Positions 1 to 10,103 of a DNA stretch of 64,000 nt are shown here, in pieces. The DNA comes from Candidatus Gastranaerophilales bacterium (GTDB taxonomy: Bacteria; Cyanobacteriota; Vampirovibrionia; Gastranaerophilales; Gastranaerophilaceae): assembly GCA_944325865.1 (NCBI GenBank), contig CALVBS010000001.1, forward strand, positions 248,001 to 312,000, written 5' to 3'. The notes beneath the pieces were generated by a model that saw only the letters and a list, made by a program, of their open reading frames with translations, was not told where the DNA came from and did no database searches. Positions within the stretch are counted from its first letter, which is position 1; the number at the start of each line of letters is the position of its first letter. Both the position numbers and the translations under genes were made by a program.

Positions 1-92
1 TTATTCAACTCCTGCACCGCAAGATTATTAATACATGCCGTTGTGGCAACAGAGATTGCAAGTATGCAAACCAACAATAACGCTTTCTTCAT
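1..92 (-). CDS. N-terminal fragment of a secreted protein or lipoprotein
   Basis: An ATG at 92 opens a minus-strand frame that runs off the left edge after 30 codons. It begins MKKALLLVCILAISVATTAC, which has a charged start, a hydrophobic core and then Cys20. This is either a Sec signal peptide or a lipoprotein signal with a weak lipobox (TTA before Cys). An AGAGGG ribosome site lies upstream of the start. Too little is present to name the family. Confidence 0.5.
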   Translation of the reverse strand, partial: MKKALLLVCILAISVATTACINNLAVQELN

Positions 93-241
93 AAATAAAC
101 AAACCCTCTTTATTTAAACTTTATTAAGATGTTTTAACGTTATTATAAATTAATAAAAAAAATTTGGCAAATTTTACAAATTTAAGTTACAATAAAGAAA
201 AATGGCTTTAAGTGTAAAAGCTCAAAATTAAGGAGAAAAAT

Positions 242-514
242 ATGTCCGAAGAAAAGGTTGTTAAATTAGGGGCAAAGAAAAAAACAGGTTCGCATAAAGA
301 AGAGAGTGACACGGAAAGAGATGACGGATTAGTTTATTGCAGCTTTTGCAAAAGGCCTAATACGCAGGTATTAAAAATGGTGAAAGGTCCGGGAGTTAAT
401 ATATGCTCCGAATGTGCAATGATTGCGGTTCAATATCTTATTCTTAATGACAGAATGCCTTCGGCGGAAGCTCAACAAATTTTGGATGCATTCTGGGGAA
501 AGGCCAGAAAGTAA
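242..514 (+). CDS. Stand-alone ClpX-type zinc-finger protein
   Basis: This 90-residue protein has a charged, probably disordered N-terminus (1-30) followed by a ClpX-type C4 zinc finger. The cysteines are at 33, 36, 55 and 58 in the pattern YCSFC...ICSEC. In ClpX this domain dimerises and binds adaptors and substrates, but no AAA+ domain follows here. The start is set by an AAGGAG site just upstream. It is the first gene of an eight-gene operon that also encodes an ATPase-less Clp-N protein (2814-4172), so a role in Clp protease regulation is plausible but inferred. The zinc finger itself is clear. Confidence 0.85.
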   Translation: MSEEKVVKLGAKKKTGSHKEESDTERDDGLVYCSFCKRPNTQVLKMVKGPGVNICSECAMIAVQYLILNDRMPSAEAQQILDAFWGKARK

Positions 515-520
515 TTACAA

Positions 521-2122
521 ATGGAACTTAATCCTTTTGAGATAAAGTCTGAAATTTTAAGAATTATGGACAAATACTCACTTCAATCCGATGTGAGAGA
601 ATTTTTGGCCGATGATTTTGCAATGCTGGATAAAGGCGACCCCAATATTATCTCAAAACTTTTGTTCAAAGAGCTTATAAATACAAAGTCCGGAAGTGAA
701 AAAATTATTAAATTTCTTCTTGAACGTTATACTGAAAAAGAGGAACTTATCGCAAAATTATGGGAAATTTTAAAAAGCAATCTTGCATCAAGTGAAGTAA
801 AAATTATTGTTCTTGGATTTCTTAGAGAACTTGAAACTGACTGGAAATACGAAGACTATAGTTCAGCATTAGGGGATTCCATTGATATAATTGATGAAGA
901 CACCAGACAAATGCTGGACAGTGCAATTATCAATCCTGAAGTACAGATAGATTTTTTGGATTTTTTGCATGCGGTTGATGCTAAGGATAAAATGCTTTTG
1001 ATTAAATCATTAGCAGAAGATTATGAAAAAGATGCACTTGCAAACATTTTAATTCCGGTATTTCTTTCCCAACCTGATTCAGATATCGGAAAAGAAGCAC
1101 TTAACATTCTTGGTAACTCAAAATCCCAGCTTGCTTATCATGCTCTTAACACAAGTCTGGAGTTTGTTGAGGAGTCCCTAAAGCCTTTGATTAAAAAAAA
1201 CATCTCAATATTGAAGTTAAGCGGTATCAGAGAAGATAATTCAAAAGAATTTTATAAACAAATCCTTTCAGAATCAAAACCTTACAGATGCTGTGTAACA
1301 TATCCGGACGGTCATGGCAATCAGGCAATAATATTTTCAAGAACCAATAATATTAAAAGAGTACAGTTTGCTGCTGTTGTAGTTAATGATTACAACGGGA
1401 TCCGCGACTGCTTTGGCTTTAATGATATATCGCAATTTGAATGCGATAAAATTATAGAAAGATTTTATAAAGGTGAAGATGCCCTTAATATTACAGCAAA
1501 AGATGTCAAAACACTGCTTTTATATTATGAAAAACTTTCTAAAGTTAAGTCAAATAACTGGCTTTTACCATATGAATACGTTTGTTGGAAAAATTTGCTT
1601 GCTGATATTGATTACGAAAATGGAAACTTTGAAATCTTACTTAGTAAATATTTTACCCGGGAGACTTTAACTCAAAAGGAAATGAATGAAGTATTCTCGG
1701 AAAAATTTATGAACCACTGGTTTTTAGATTCCACATACAGCAGTGAATTTGAAGAGTTTTTGGAAAATCTTAACCTTGATGTAAAAAATAATTTAAAAAA
1801 TGTTGATTTTGACAAAATAGTTGAGGAAAACACTGACAAAATATTTGATAAAAAAGAAAAAAATATCTGGGCAAAACGAATTCTGGTTTGTGCATATTTA
1901 AAAATGCTGGACAAAAAAGATAAAATTACGGAGTTTCTTTGTACAATATATAAGTCAGAAGAAAATTTTGCTGATTTATTAAAAAATATTCTGCGTAAAA
2001 GTATTTACGAATATTATTTTATGCTGAAATACAATACCGAAGAAAATCAGGACAAATTTACGATTGCAGAACTTGATGAGATTATAGCTGCAATCGAGAA
2101 CAGGTGGGTTCGAAATGTATAA
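521..2122 (+). CDS. Helical-repeat (HEAT-like) protein of unknown function
   Basis: This 533-residue acidic, soluble protein has no signal peptide or membrane segment. Residues 1-230 and 330-533 are rich in amphipathic helices of alternating Leu/Ile and Lys/Glu, as in HEAT/ARM-like scaffolds. A short section around 250-315, with more beta character and Gly/Asp, interrupts them. I see no catalytic motif. It starts 6 bp after the zinc-finger gene and its last 8 bases overlap ruvX, so translation is probably coupled. A scaffold role is a guess from repeat character alone. Confidence 0.6.
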   Translation: MELNPFEIKSEILRIMDKYSLQSDVREFLADDFAMLDKGDPNIISKLLFKELINTKSGSEKIIKFLLERYTEKEELIAKLWEILKSNLASSEVKIIVLGFLRELETDWKYEDYSSALGDSIDIIDEDTRQMLDSAIINPEVQIDFLDFLHAVDAKDKMLLIKSLAEDYEKDALANILIPVFLSQPDSDIGKEALNILGNSKSQLAYHALNTSLEFVEESLKPLIKKNISILKLSGIREDNSKEFYKQILSESKPYRCCVTYPDGHGNQAIIFSRTNNIKRVQFAAVVVNDYNGIRDCFGFNDISQFECDKIIERFYKGEDALNITAKDVKTLLLYYEKLSKVKSNNWLLPYEYVCWKNLLADIDYENGNFEILLSKYFTRETLTQKEMNEVFSEKFMNHWFLDSTYSSEFEEFLENLNLDVKNNLKNVDFDKIVEENTDKIFDKKEKNIWAKRILVCAYLKMLDKKDKITEFLCTIYKSEENFADLLKNILRKSIYEYYFMLKYNTEENQDKFTIAELDEIIAAIENRWVRNV

Positions 2123-2516
2123 GGTAATGGCTATTGACATAGGAACCAAAAGAATTGGTATTGCATTAAGCGACTATCTTTTGATGCTTGCAAACGGACA
2201 CTCCTGTATTGAGAGGAATCCCGAAGATAAGGCCATTGAAACTATATTAAAAATTGCAAAAGAAAATAATGTAAAAAAAATCGTTGCCGGAGTTCCGCTT
2301 AATATGGACGGAACAAAAGGTTCACAGGCAGATGACTGTATAAATTTTACCCAAAAACTTACCGGCTATGAGATAATTTACGAAGACGAACGTCTTACTT
2401 CGGAAACCGCTGAGGAAAATCTCAGAAATAAAAAAATTGATTTCAGAAAAAACAAAGGACTGGTTGATATTGAAAGTGCTTGTATTATACTGGAACAATA
2501 CCTGTCAAGAAAATAA
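2115..2516 (+). CDS. ruvX: Holliday junction resolvase-like protein RuvX (YqgF)
   Basis: This 133-residue protein of the RNase H-fold YqgF family acts on Holliday junctions and/or pre-16S rRNA processing. The N-terminus MAIDIGTKRIGIALSD carries the first catalytic Asp in the family DxGxxRxGxA motif. GVPLNMDGTKG and YEDERLTS are the other conserved blocks. Length matches the family (about 135-140). An AGGTGGG site precedes the ATG, which overlaps the end of the previous gene. A DUF1292 gene follows, the same pairing as yrrK-yrzB in Bacillus. Confidence 0.93.
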   Translation: MYKVMAIDIGTKRIGIALSDYLLMLANGHSCIERNPEDKAIETILKIAKENNVKKIVAGVPLNMDGTKGSQADDCINFTQKLTGYEIIYEDERLTSETAEENLRNKKIDFRKNKGLVDIESACIILEQYLSRK

Positions 2517-2534
2517 AAAAGAAAGAGGAACAAA

Positions 2535-2810
2535 ATGACAAAAGAAAATGATCAATTAATTGAAACAGTTGATGAAAACGGCAATGTAATTACATTTGAA
2601 TTATTCGACATTGTAGAAGTCGATGAACAGGAATATGCACTTCTTCTCCCTACAGATGCACAAGCAGGTGAAGAAGACGAACTTGTATTGATGAGATTAA
2701 CAAAAGACGGCGAAGATTATTTGTTTGAAACAATCGATGATGATGAAGAATTCAATAAAGTTGCTGAATATGTTGAAAACTTAGCAGATGAAGAAGACGA
2801 CGAGGAATAA
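2535..2810 (+). CDS. DUF1292 (YrzB-like) small acidic protein
   Basis: This very acidic 91-residue protein has the family pattern of an N-terminal DENGNVITFELFDIVEVDEQEYALLLP followed by a beta-rich core (LVLMRL...YLFETIDD) and an Asp/Glu tail. DUF1292 proteins are small, conserved, often located beside ruvX, and of unknown biochemical role. An AGAGG ribosome site precedes the ATG. It lies 18 bp after ruvX and 3 bp before the Clp-N gene. Confidence 0.88.
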   Translation: MTKENDQLIETVDENGNVITFELFDIVEVDEQEYALLLPTDAQAGEEDELVLMRLTKDGEDYLFETIDDDEEFNKVAEYVENLADEEDDEE

Positions 2811-2813
2811 AAA

Positions 2814-4172
2814 TTGTTTGAAAAATTTACGGAAAAGGCATTAAATGTAGTAAGCGAAGCTCAGGCAATAGCACAGGAAATGAATTCGGAATATATCTTA
2901 TCCGAACACCTTTTACTTGCTCTTGCAAAAGAAGCCCGCGGAGTATCATTAAAGATTTTTAAAATGTACAATATTTCTTACGAATCATTGTACGGCGAAA
3001 TAATAAAAAATCTCGATATCACAAAAAAGACAACAGCAGGCACACCAAATTTCAGTATGCATGTAAAAAATCTTTTAAAAAACACCCTTGATTTGGCAAA
3101 CCGCTCAGGAAACCCGTCTATTTTATACGAACATTTATTCCTTGCCGTAATTAATGACAGAAATTCAAATAACGTAAAAACACTTGAAAAACTCGGATTT
3201 AATGTGTTTGCAGCCAAGACACTTCTGGAAAAACTGGTACAGAGAAAAACTAAACGCCTTTCGCACCCTGAAAATGAAGACAATAAAGAACATGAACAAA
3301 AATCTGCAGATGCCACGGATGCAATCTTTGACAGTGCAGAATCCGCGAAAGTATTTGAAAGAGCAGTTGCAAAACTTTCAGCCTCAAATTATGAAATTCT
3401 CGGAACAGAACAGATAATTTCATCAATTCTTGAAGACAAGGATTCTGAGCTTACCAAAATCCTTGGTTCAAACGGTGTAACTTCGGAACTTTTTGAGGAA
3501 AAACTTGAAAAAATTCAGTCCCGTCAGGCCGAATATGAAGGCAGACAGATTATATTTACGCCTAATGCCTTTACGACAATGAACATGGCCTTGCAAACGG
3601 CAAAAGAACTGGGGTCATCCGTTGTTTTACCGGAACATATTGTTCTTGGAATTTTAAAAACAAAAAAAGGATTGGCTTATGAAATCTTTAAAGAATTAAA
3701 AATTGTGGACGATGACCTTGCCCACAGCATTATAAAACCAATAGAGAAAGAAATGCCTCAAACTCTTACCATTTTGCGTCTCGCAAAAGAAGAAGCCCGA
3801 AGACTCGGAAGAAATGTCGTAGGGACTGAAATGTTTCTGTTGGGAATCATCGGAGAAGGTGCCGGGGTCGGAGCTCAAGTGTTATCAGAACTTGCTATTA
3901 ATATCAGAGATGCAAGAAAAACCGTTGAAAGCCTTATCGGATTTGGCAATGAATATTATGATAAAGAGATAGTTTTCACACCGCGGGCAAAAAGAGTTCT
4001 TGAAACGGCATGGGGATTTGCCAAAAAGAAACATAAATCACGGATTGAATCATCTGATATGCTGCTTGCCCTGACAACCGAACCTGATTGCCTTGCAATG
4101 AAGGCTCTTGAAAATCTCGGAGTTGACGCGGTAGAGATAAAAGAAGGCATTAAAAAATTTGATAATGTGTAG
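2814..4172 (+). CDS. ATPase-less protein with three Clp-N domains
   Basis: This 452-residue protein is built only of Clp N-terminal domains. Each Clp-N domain contains two copies of an EHLLLAL-type motif, and six are visible at about 30-36, 105-112, 197-205, 273-280, 337-345 and 413-420. That gives three domains, at about 1-145, 170-310 and 313-452, with a charged linker at 145-170. No Walker A or B motif exists, so it cannot unfold proteins by itself. In ClpA/ClpC this domain binds adaptors and substrates. The start is TTG with GAGGAA upstream. It overlaps tilS by 14 bp. Function as a Clp adaptor, decoy or substrate receptor is inference. Confidence 0.85.
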   Translation: MFEKFTEKALNVVSEAQAIAQEMNSEYILSEHLLLALAKEARGVSLKIFKMYNISYESLYGEIIKNLDITKKTTAGTPNFSMHVKNLLKNTLDLANRSGNPSILYEHLFLAVINDRNSNNVKTLEKLGFNVFAAKTLLEKLVQRKTKRLSHPENEDNKEHEQKSADATDAIFDSAESAKVFERAVAKLSASNYEILGTEQIISSILEDKDSELTKILGSNGVTSELFEEKLEKIQSRQAEYEGRQIIFTPNAFTTMNMALQTAKELGSSVVLPEHIVLGILKTKKGLAYEIFKELKIVDDDLAHSIIKPIEKEMPQTLTILRLAKEEARRLGRNVVGTEMFLLGIIGEGAGVGAQVLSELAINIRDARKTVESLIGFGNEYYDKEIVFTPRAKRVLETAWGFAKKKHKSRIESSDMLLALTTEPDCLAMKALENLGVDAVEIKEGIKKFDNV

Positions 4173-5496
4173 CCTTAGGAAAAAAGTAGAAAATTTTCTT
4201 TACAAATATAACCTGAAGAATTCAGTGGGGCCTATTCTTGTCGGTTTTTCAGGCGGATTTGATTCTTTATGCCTATTAAATATTCTTGAAGAGTTAAAAA
4301 TAAATGTAATAGCACTGCATCTTAACCATAACTGGCGAGGGAATGAAAGTTTAAAGGATATGGAATTTTGTAAAAGATATTGTGAAAACAAAGGAATTCC
4401 GTTCTATTCTGAAACTCTGGACGAAAAAGTTCCGCATACAGAAACTGCAGCAAGAGAAGCTCGATATGACTTTTTTGAACGGGCGGCAAAGAAATTTAAT
4501 TCAAAAATTGTTTTTACGGCACACAATGCGGATGATAATGCAGAAACAGTATTATACAGAATCATTAAAGGTACAGGTATTGAGGGACTATGTGCGATTT
4601 CAGAACACAGATGCTATTTTTACAGACCTCTATTACATGTTTCAAGAGCAGAAATAGAGCAATACTGCTTGAATCATAATCTTACTCCGAATATTGACAG
4701 TTCAAACAATGATATCAGGTACAAAAGAAATCTTATACGCCATAAAATTATACCTGTATTACGAGAAATAAACAAAGAAACAGTTTCAGCCCTCAATACT
4801 CTTTCAGAAATTGCAACAGAAGAAACAGAACTATTAAACGAATATGTCCAAAATGTCAGTACATTAACCGGAAATTCAACAACAAAATTTATAAAATTAT
4901 CACCTGCAATGCAAAATAAAATTATTTATAATCTTTTTAAAGCAAATTATCTTGAGTATGACAGAGAAAAAATTTTAAATACCGTCAAATTTATAAATGA
5001 TAATGCTAAATCAAAATCCGGTAAGACAAAGTCAATAACAACAAATTTATGGATTTTTGCAAGCGGTAAAGAATTTTACCTTATCTCCCGGAATACAAAG
5101 CCTAATACTGAAATTAATATAAAAGGATGCGGACGCTATGAGTTTGACGGAGGAATTCTGACAGTTGAACAATGCACTGAAAAGCCGAAAAAATATCCTT
5201 CTGACGATAAATGTATAGCTTATATTGAAACGGATAAAGTTGAATTTACGCTAAGATACAGGAAAGACGGAGACACAATTCATCCGCTCGGCATTAACGG
5301 TTCGCAGAAATTAAAAAAATATTTCAACTCCAAAAATATACCGAACCACAAAAAAGATATAATACCGCTTTTATGTAACAGAGATGAAGTGCTCTGGGTT
5401 ATAGGTTATGGCATAAGTGATTTAGTAAAGGTTGAAAATCAGCCTTCATATGTGTTAAAATTTACAAATAAACAAGAGGTTGGATATGGAAATTAA
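4159..5496 (+). CDS. tilS: tRNA(Ile)-lysidine synthase TilS
   Basis: TilS attaches lysine to C34 of tRNA-Ile(CAU), so that the tRNA reads AUA. The N-type ATP pyrophosphatase P-loop is at 31-36 (SGGFDS in ILVGFSGGFDSLCLL). The downstream HNADDNAETVLYRI block and the RRNLIRH-like KRNLIRHKIIPVL segment are typical of the family, and the C-terminal part (about 350-430) is the tRNA-binding TilS-C domain. Length (445) is normal. The frame opens with TTG at 4159; an in-frame ATG at 4165 is an equally good start. It overlaps both neighbours, and tilS-hpt is a common pair. Confidence 0.93.
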   Translation: MIMCSLRKKVENFLYKYNLKNSVGPILVGFSGGFDSLCLLNILEELKINVIALHLNHNWRGNESLKDMEFCKRYCENKGIPFYSETLDEKVPHTETAAREARYDFFERAAKKFNSKIVFTAHNADDNAETVLYRIIKGTGIEGLCAISEHRCYFYRPLLHVSRAEIEQYCLNHNLTPNIDSSNNDIRYKRNLIRHKIIPVLREINKETVSALNTLSEIATEETELLNEYVQNVSTLTGNSTTKFIKLSPAMQNKIIYNLFKANYLEYDREKILNTVKFINDNAKSKSGKTKSITTNLWIFASGKEFYLISRNTKPNTEINIKGCGRYEFDGGILTVEQCTEKPKKYPSDDKCIAYIETDKVEFTLRYRKDGDTIHPLGINGSQKLKKYFNSKNIPNHKKDIIPLLCNRDEVLWVIGYGISDLVKVENQPSYVLKFTNKQEVGYGN

Positions 5497-6019
5497 GTTA
5501 TCGGAATTAAAAGTATTATTCAGTGAAGAGGCTATACAAAAAAGAATAAAAGAACTTGCAAATGAAATGAACCATTTTTATAAAGGGGAAGAGGTTTACG
5601 CAATATGTGTTCTAAAAGGTGCTGTTATGTTTGCTACAGATCTGGTAAAATATCTGGACATGCCTTTAAAGATGGAGTTTATTCGTCTTTCCAGCTACGG
5701 AACAGGTACAACCTCCACAGGGAAAGTTAATGCCGTTGACATATCTCTTCCTGATTTAAACGGGAAGAATGTTCTTATTATTGAAGATATTGTTGATACC
5801 GGATTAACAGCAAAATTTTTAATGGATTTTATGCATTGTAACTTCAAAACAAAATCCACAAAATTTTGTTCTCTTTTAGATAAGAAAATTACCAGACAAA
5901 CAGATATTGAACCTGATTACTACGGATTTGAAGTAGATGATAAATTTGTAGTAGGCTACGGTCTAGATTATGAAGGTTATTACAGAAACCTCCGATATAT
6001 AGGATATGTTGAAAAATAA
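5486..6019 (+). CDS. hpt: Hypoxanthine phosphoribosyltransferase
   Basis: This 177-residue purine-salvage enzyme transfers phosphoribose from PRPP to hypoxanthine or guanine. The PRPP-binding motif VLIIEDIVDTGLTAKFL is intact. VCVLKGA-like (ICVLKGAVMFATDL) and the flexible-loop region SSYGTGT are also recognisable, as is the C-terminal FVVGYGLDYEGYYRNL. I chose ATG 5486, which has AGAGG six bases upstream, over TTG 5480. It overlaps tilS by 11 bp. In many bacteria ftsH follows tilS-hpt; here a histidine kinase takes that position. Confidence 0.95.
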   Translation: MEIKLSELKVLFSEEAIQKRIKELANEMNHFYKGEEVYAICVLKGAVMFATDLVKYLDMPLKMEFIRLSSYGTGTTSTGKVNAVDISLPDLNGKNVLIIEDIVDTGLTAKFLMDFMHCNFKTKSTKFCSLLDKKITRQTDIEPDYYGFEVDDKFVVGYGLDYEGYYRNLRYIGYVEK

Positions 6020-7198
6020 TTGAAACAAATGAATGCATACCGTAATCTAACTGAAAACATAAATAAATTTTTAACGGAAAAGTATGAAAAAGACGATGCA
6101 GGAAATAAAATTTTTTCCAATTTACAAAGTATTCTGCATTTTGAAAAAGCATGTATTTTTTATATAAATGAAGACAAACTGACTCCGATTTATACCTATA
6201 ATTTCAGTACAGATGAAACTGACGCAATAAATATTAAAGGATTACTGCAATACAGTTTGAATGAAACTCTGTTTGTAAATAATTGTCCGTTTGCGAAATT
6301 ACTTATTACAGATGACACACCTTATACAGAGGAAGAAAATAACATATTTAAAACCTGCTCTTTTATAACAGCAAATATAATCAAAGAAATTGAACTTAAA
6401 GATATCATGAAAATGCAGGTTAAGGCCCTGCAAGACGGAATTGTTGAAATAAACGGCTTTAATAAAATTATAAAAGAACAAAATAAAAAAATATTAGAGG
6501 CAGATAAAGTAAAAAATAAATTTCTATCTAACGTATCACACGAATTACGCTCACCATTGAACTCCATAATAGGATTTTCAGACATGCTTATATCAGAAGC
6601 CTTCGGAAATTTAAATGAAAAACAGAAAGAATATGTAAAAGATATCCAAATTGCAGGAATACATCTTCTGGGAATGGTTAACGAAATTCTTGACATATCA
6701 AAAATTGAATCACATGCCGTAAAAATGAATTACTCAACCTTTGATATGAATTTATGTCTCACTGAAGTGTTAAACATTTTAAAACCGCTATATCTGAAAA
6801 AACAAATTGCAATAAACAATAGGATTTTACCGGATACATTAATTATGGCAGACTATCAAAAACTTCAACAAATATTTTTCAACATAGTAAGTAATGCAAT
6901 AAAATTTACTTCGGAAGGCGGCAAAATTGAAATAACTGCGAAGAGTACCAAAAAGTATATTACCGTCCATATTAAAGATAACGGTATCGGAATTGCAAGC
7001 AAACATCACAAAAAAATATTTAAGAAATTTGAACAGATTAATCCATCTTCTACAGAAGGTATGAATTCAACGGGACTCGGGCTGACAATCACAAAAGAAC
7101 TTGTTAAAATGCACAACGGAACTATTAAAGTTGAAAGCGAACTTACAAAAGGGGCAACATTCAGCATAAAACTGCCGATAAAATCAATAGTTGCCTAG
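6020..7198 (+). CDS. Soluble sensor histidine kinase with GAF-like N-terminus
   Basis: This 392-residue kinase has no membrane segment. Residues 10-130 look like a GAF-type sensor domain. A helix (130-165) leads to HisKA with the H-box FLSNVSHELRSPLNS (phospho-His about H174). The HATPase_c boxes follow: N box (IVSNAIKFTSEGG), G1 (DNGIGI) and G2 (TGLGLTI). The TTG start abuts the hpt stop; an ATG lies three codons on (6029). No response regulator is adjacent, so its partner is elsewhere. The signal is unknown. Confidence 0.88.
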   Translation: MKQMNAYRNLTENINKFLTEKYEKDDAGNKIFSNLQSILHFEKACIFYINEDKLTPIYTYNFSTDETDAINIKGLLQYSLNETLFVNNCPFAKLLITDDTPYTEEENNIFKTCSFITANIIKEIELKDIMKMQVKALQDGIVEINGFNKIIKEQNKKILEADKVKNKFLSNVSHELRSPLNSIIGFSDMLISEAFGNLNEKQKEYVKDIQIAGIHLLGMVNEILDISKIESHAVKMNYSTFDMNLCLTEVLNILKPLYLKKQIAINNRILPDTLIMADYQKLQQIFFNIVSNAIKFTSEGGKIEITAKSTKKYITVHIKDNGIGIASKHHKKIFKKFEQINPSSTEGMNSTGLGLTITKELVKMHNGTIKVESELTKGATFSIKLPIKSIVA

Positions 7199-7248
7199 AT
7201 TAAAAAAAAATGCTAAAATAAAAACATGGAAGAGATGGAGGATATGAA

Positions 7249-7986
7249 GTGGCATCAATAAAAGAAGCATATGACAGTACAATAGGAGAAAGTTTTACAG
7301 GACTGAAACTTTTGCTATGGGCCATTCCATTTGGTTATTGTAGAAAGGCAATGACATCTGGTTCAATGGATATTATTTCAACCATAATAGTTTCTATATT
7401 CATCCTTTTGCTTCTAGGATTTCTTGCAGAGTCGGCTAACAATGCGTGCGAAAAAAAGCCTGAACTTGTTCCCGGAATTAATATTTTTAGTATGATTCTT
7501 AACGGAATTAAGGCTCTTGTAGCTTTAAGTGTTTATTTTGCCATAGCTCTTTTCGGGACACAAATATCATGCAGCTATATTAACCTTGGAGAACATACCG
7601 TATTATCTATGAGCTTAAAAATCCTTATTGGGCTGCTATTTTATTCATTACCAGTTTCCGGATTTGCGGTATATACTCGTAAGCTGGACATTTTTGAAGC
7701 CTATAACCTGAAAAAAGTTTTTTATATTCTTGGTGAAGCTTTTATGATGTTTTCATACCTTATAATCAAACTGGGTTTACTGACTGCAATTGTAATAGGA
7801 TTTATATCTTATCTGTTCTGGTTGTTTGTAGGTCTGGACAATTATTTGATTAATTATATCTGGTCAATAGCTATTATGTATAACCTTGTTATTGGTACAA
7901 ATTATATTGCACAATTCAGTGAAGAATGGATGACTCTTTATGAGAAAAAGAATCAGGTTGTTGAAGACGGCGTAAAATTATACTAG
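7249..7986 (+). CDS. Integral membrane protein, unknown function
   Basis: This 245-residue protein has five or six hydrophobic segments, near 40-62, 80-105, 122-145, 160-195 (long, possibly two helices) and 203-222. There is no signal peptide or catalytic motif. The general look is that of DUF4013-type membrane proteins, but I cannot assign it. The GTG start is supported by a GGAGG site about 10 bases upstream; the nearby ATG at 7244 is in another frame and stops at once. A -10-like TAAAAT lies in the 50-bp gap after the kinase gene, so it may have its own promoter. Confidence 0.65.
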   Translation: MASIKEAYDSTIGESFTGLKLLLWAIPFGYCRKAMTSGSMDIISTIIVSIFILLLLGFLAESANNACEKKPELVPGINIFSMILNGIKALVALSVYFAIALFGTQISCSYINLGEHTVLSMSLKILIGLLFYSLPVSGFAVYTRKLDIFEAYNLKKVFYILGEAFMMFSYLIIKLGLLTAIVIGFISYLFWLFVGLDNYLINYIWSIAIMYNLVIGTNYIAQFSEEWMTLYEKKNQVVEDGVKLY

Positions 7987-8019
7987 AGCTGACATTATAA
8001 CAAATATCAGACCAAACCC

Positions 8020-10014
8020 TTATTTTTTATCAACCATTTCTCTGAGTTTTTTAAGCTGGTCTCTAATCTCAGCGGCACGTTCAAAATCAAGGATTTTTGC
8101 AGCCTTATGCATATCTTTTTCCAGCTTATCAATCAGTTTAGGTAAATCTTTTTTCTCGATTCCCAGATCAACCATTTCTTCAGCAACAATATCTTCCAAA
8201 TCCCTGTAACTTGCAACAAGCGAAAGTAAATTGTTCTCAATAGGTTTCTTAATTGTCTGCGGAACAATACCGTACTTTTTATTATAAGCAAGCTGAATTT
8301 CACGACGACGTTCTGTTTCATCAATAGCAGCCTTCATTGAGTCCGTAATTTTATCTGCATACATAATAACTTCACCGCAAGCATTACGGGCTGCACGACC
8401 AACAGTCTGAATAAGACTTGTTTCCGAACGTAAAAAACCTTCCTTATCAGCATCCATAATAGCAACAAGTGAGACTTCCGGAATATCAAGCCCTTCACGC
8501 AGAAGGTTTACCCCTATTAAAACATCAAACTCTCCCAATCTTAGGTCTCTCAATATTTCAACGCGTTCTAAGGATTGAATTTCACTGTGCAGATATCGTA
8601 CACGAATTCCTTCCTGAATGAAATAATCAGTCAAATCTTCAGCCATACGTTTTGTAAGAGTTGTAATAAGCACTCTCTCGTCCTTTTCAGTACGTTTTTT
8701 AATTTCAAATTTTAAATCGTCAATTTGTGTTTCAATAGGACGAACATGAATTTTAGGGTCAACAAGTCCTGTAGGACGAATAATTTGTTCTACCAGCTGT
8801 GCGGAAGTTTTTCGTTCAAATTCAGCAGGGGTAGCGGAAATATAAATTTTTTGATGAACCCGTTCAAAAAATTCATCGCTTGTAAGTGGTCTGTTATCCT
8901 TTGCACAAGGCAATCTAAAACCATATTTTATCAGTGTATCTTTTCTGGCAGCATCACCATGGCTCATACCTTTAAGCTGCGGTAATGTAACATGCGATTC
9001 ATCAATAACTGTAAGAAAATCACCCTGAAAATAATCTAACAGTGTTGCCGGCGGAGAACCAGGCGGACGGCGTTCTATAATTCTAGAATAATTTTCAATA
9101 CCGGAACAATAGCCCATTTCTTTAATCATTTCAATATCGTATTTAACGCGTTGCTCAAGACGCTGAGCTTCAACAAGCTTATTCTCATTATTTAATTCGA
9201 CAAGTCTGTGCTGCAGCTCTTCCCTGATAAGCTTAATAGTTTCATCAACATTTTCATCATAGGAAAGATAATGGACTGCAGGATAAATAACAACACTTTT
9301 AGGGCTCTCAATTACTTCTCCGGTAACATTATCAATTCTTACAATCTTTTCTATTTCATCACCAAAGAAATAGATTCTTGTAATAATTTTTTCATAAGCA
9401 GGCATAATTTCAACAATATCGCCTCTGGCTCTAAAAGTTGAACGTTCAAGCACTAAATCATTACGGGTGTATTGAACCTGAATAAGATGCCTTAACAAAT
9501 CATCTCGTGAAACCTCATCACCTACTTTTAGCTCAACAGACCCTCTAAAATAATTTTCCGGAAGCCCCAAACCATAAATACAACTGACCGATGCTATTAT
9601 AATAACATCATTTCTCTCGTAGAGACTTCTTGTTGAATTGTGTCTTAACCTGTCTATTTCTTCATTTATTGAAGCTGATTTTTCTATATAAGTATCTGTT
9701 CTAGGAATATATGCTTCCGGCTGATAATAATCATAATAACTTATAAAATATTCAACGGCATTCTCCGGAAAAAGTTCCTTAAATTCATTATAAAGCTGGG
9801 CGGCAAGAGTTTTATTATGTGCAATAATAAGGGTCGGTTTTTGAACTTTTTCTATTACGTTTGCAATGGTAAAAGTTTTACCGCTTCCGGTAATACCCAG
9901 AAGAGTTTGTGCATCATCACCTGCTTCAAGCCCTTCGACAAGTTGTTCTATTGCTTTCGGCTGATCTCCGGACGGGGAATATTTTGAATGTATTTTAAAC
10001 TTCTTATACTCCAT
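8020..10014 (-). CDS. uvrB: Excinuclease ABC subunit B (UvrB)
   Basis: UvrB is the damage-verification helicase of nucleotide excision repair, acting with UvrA and UvrC. The protein is 664 residues, normal for the family. Walker A is GITGSGKT at 40-47. The beta-hairpin region [13 protein letters not shown] is present, as are the helicase motifs [15 protein letters not shown] and QTVGRAARN. The C-terminal UVR motif (about 625-660, [14 protein letters not shown]) binds UvrC. It is transcribed alone, divergent from the hypothetical gene at 10104. Confidence 0.98.
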   Translation of the reverse strand: MEYKKFKIHSKYSPSGDQPKAIEQLVEGLEAGDDAQTLLGITGSGKTFTIANVIEKVQKPTLIIAHNKTLAAQLYNEFKELFPENAVEYFISYYDYYQPEAYIPRTDTYIEKSASINEEIDRLRHNSTRSLYERNDVIIIASVSCIYGLGLPENYFRGSVELKVGDEVSRDDLLRHLIQVQYTRNDLVLERSTFRARGDIVEIMPAYEKIITRIYFFGDEIEKIVRIDNVTGEVIESPKSVVIYPAVHYLSYDENVDETIKLIREELQHRLVELNNENKLVEAQRLEQRVKYDIEMIKEMGYCSGIENYSRIIERRPPGSPPATLLDYFQGDFLTVIDESHVTLPQLKGMSHGDAARKDTLIKYGFRLPCAKDNRPLTSDEFFERVHQKIYISATPAEFERKTSAQLVEQIIRPTGLVDPKIHVRPIETQIDDLKFEIKKRTEKDERVLITTLTKRMAEDLTDYFIQEGIRVRYLHSEIQSLERVEILRDLRLGEFDVLIGVNLLREGLDIPEVSLVAIMDADKEGFLRSETSLIQTVGRAARNACGEVIMYADKITDSMKAAIDETERRREIQLAYNKKYGIVPQTIKKPIENNLLSLVASYRDLEDIVAEEMVDLGIEKKDLPKLIDKLEKDMHKAAKILDFERAAEIRDQLKKLREMVDKK

Positions 10015-10103
10015 AACAAAATTTTATATCAAAAGCCGCGTATAGCAAATTTTTTCTTTTACGGATATTATATATATAATACAAAAGATAGGAAACCCAC
10101 ACA

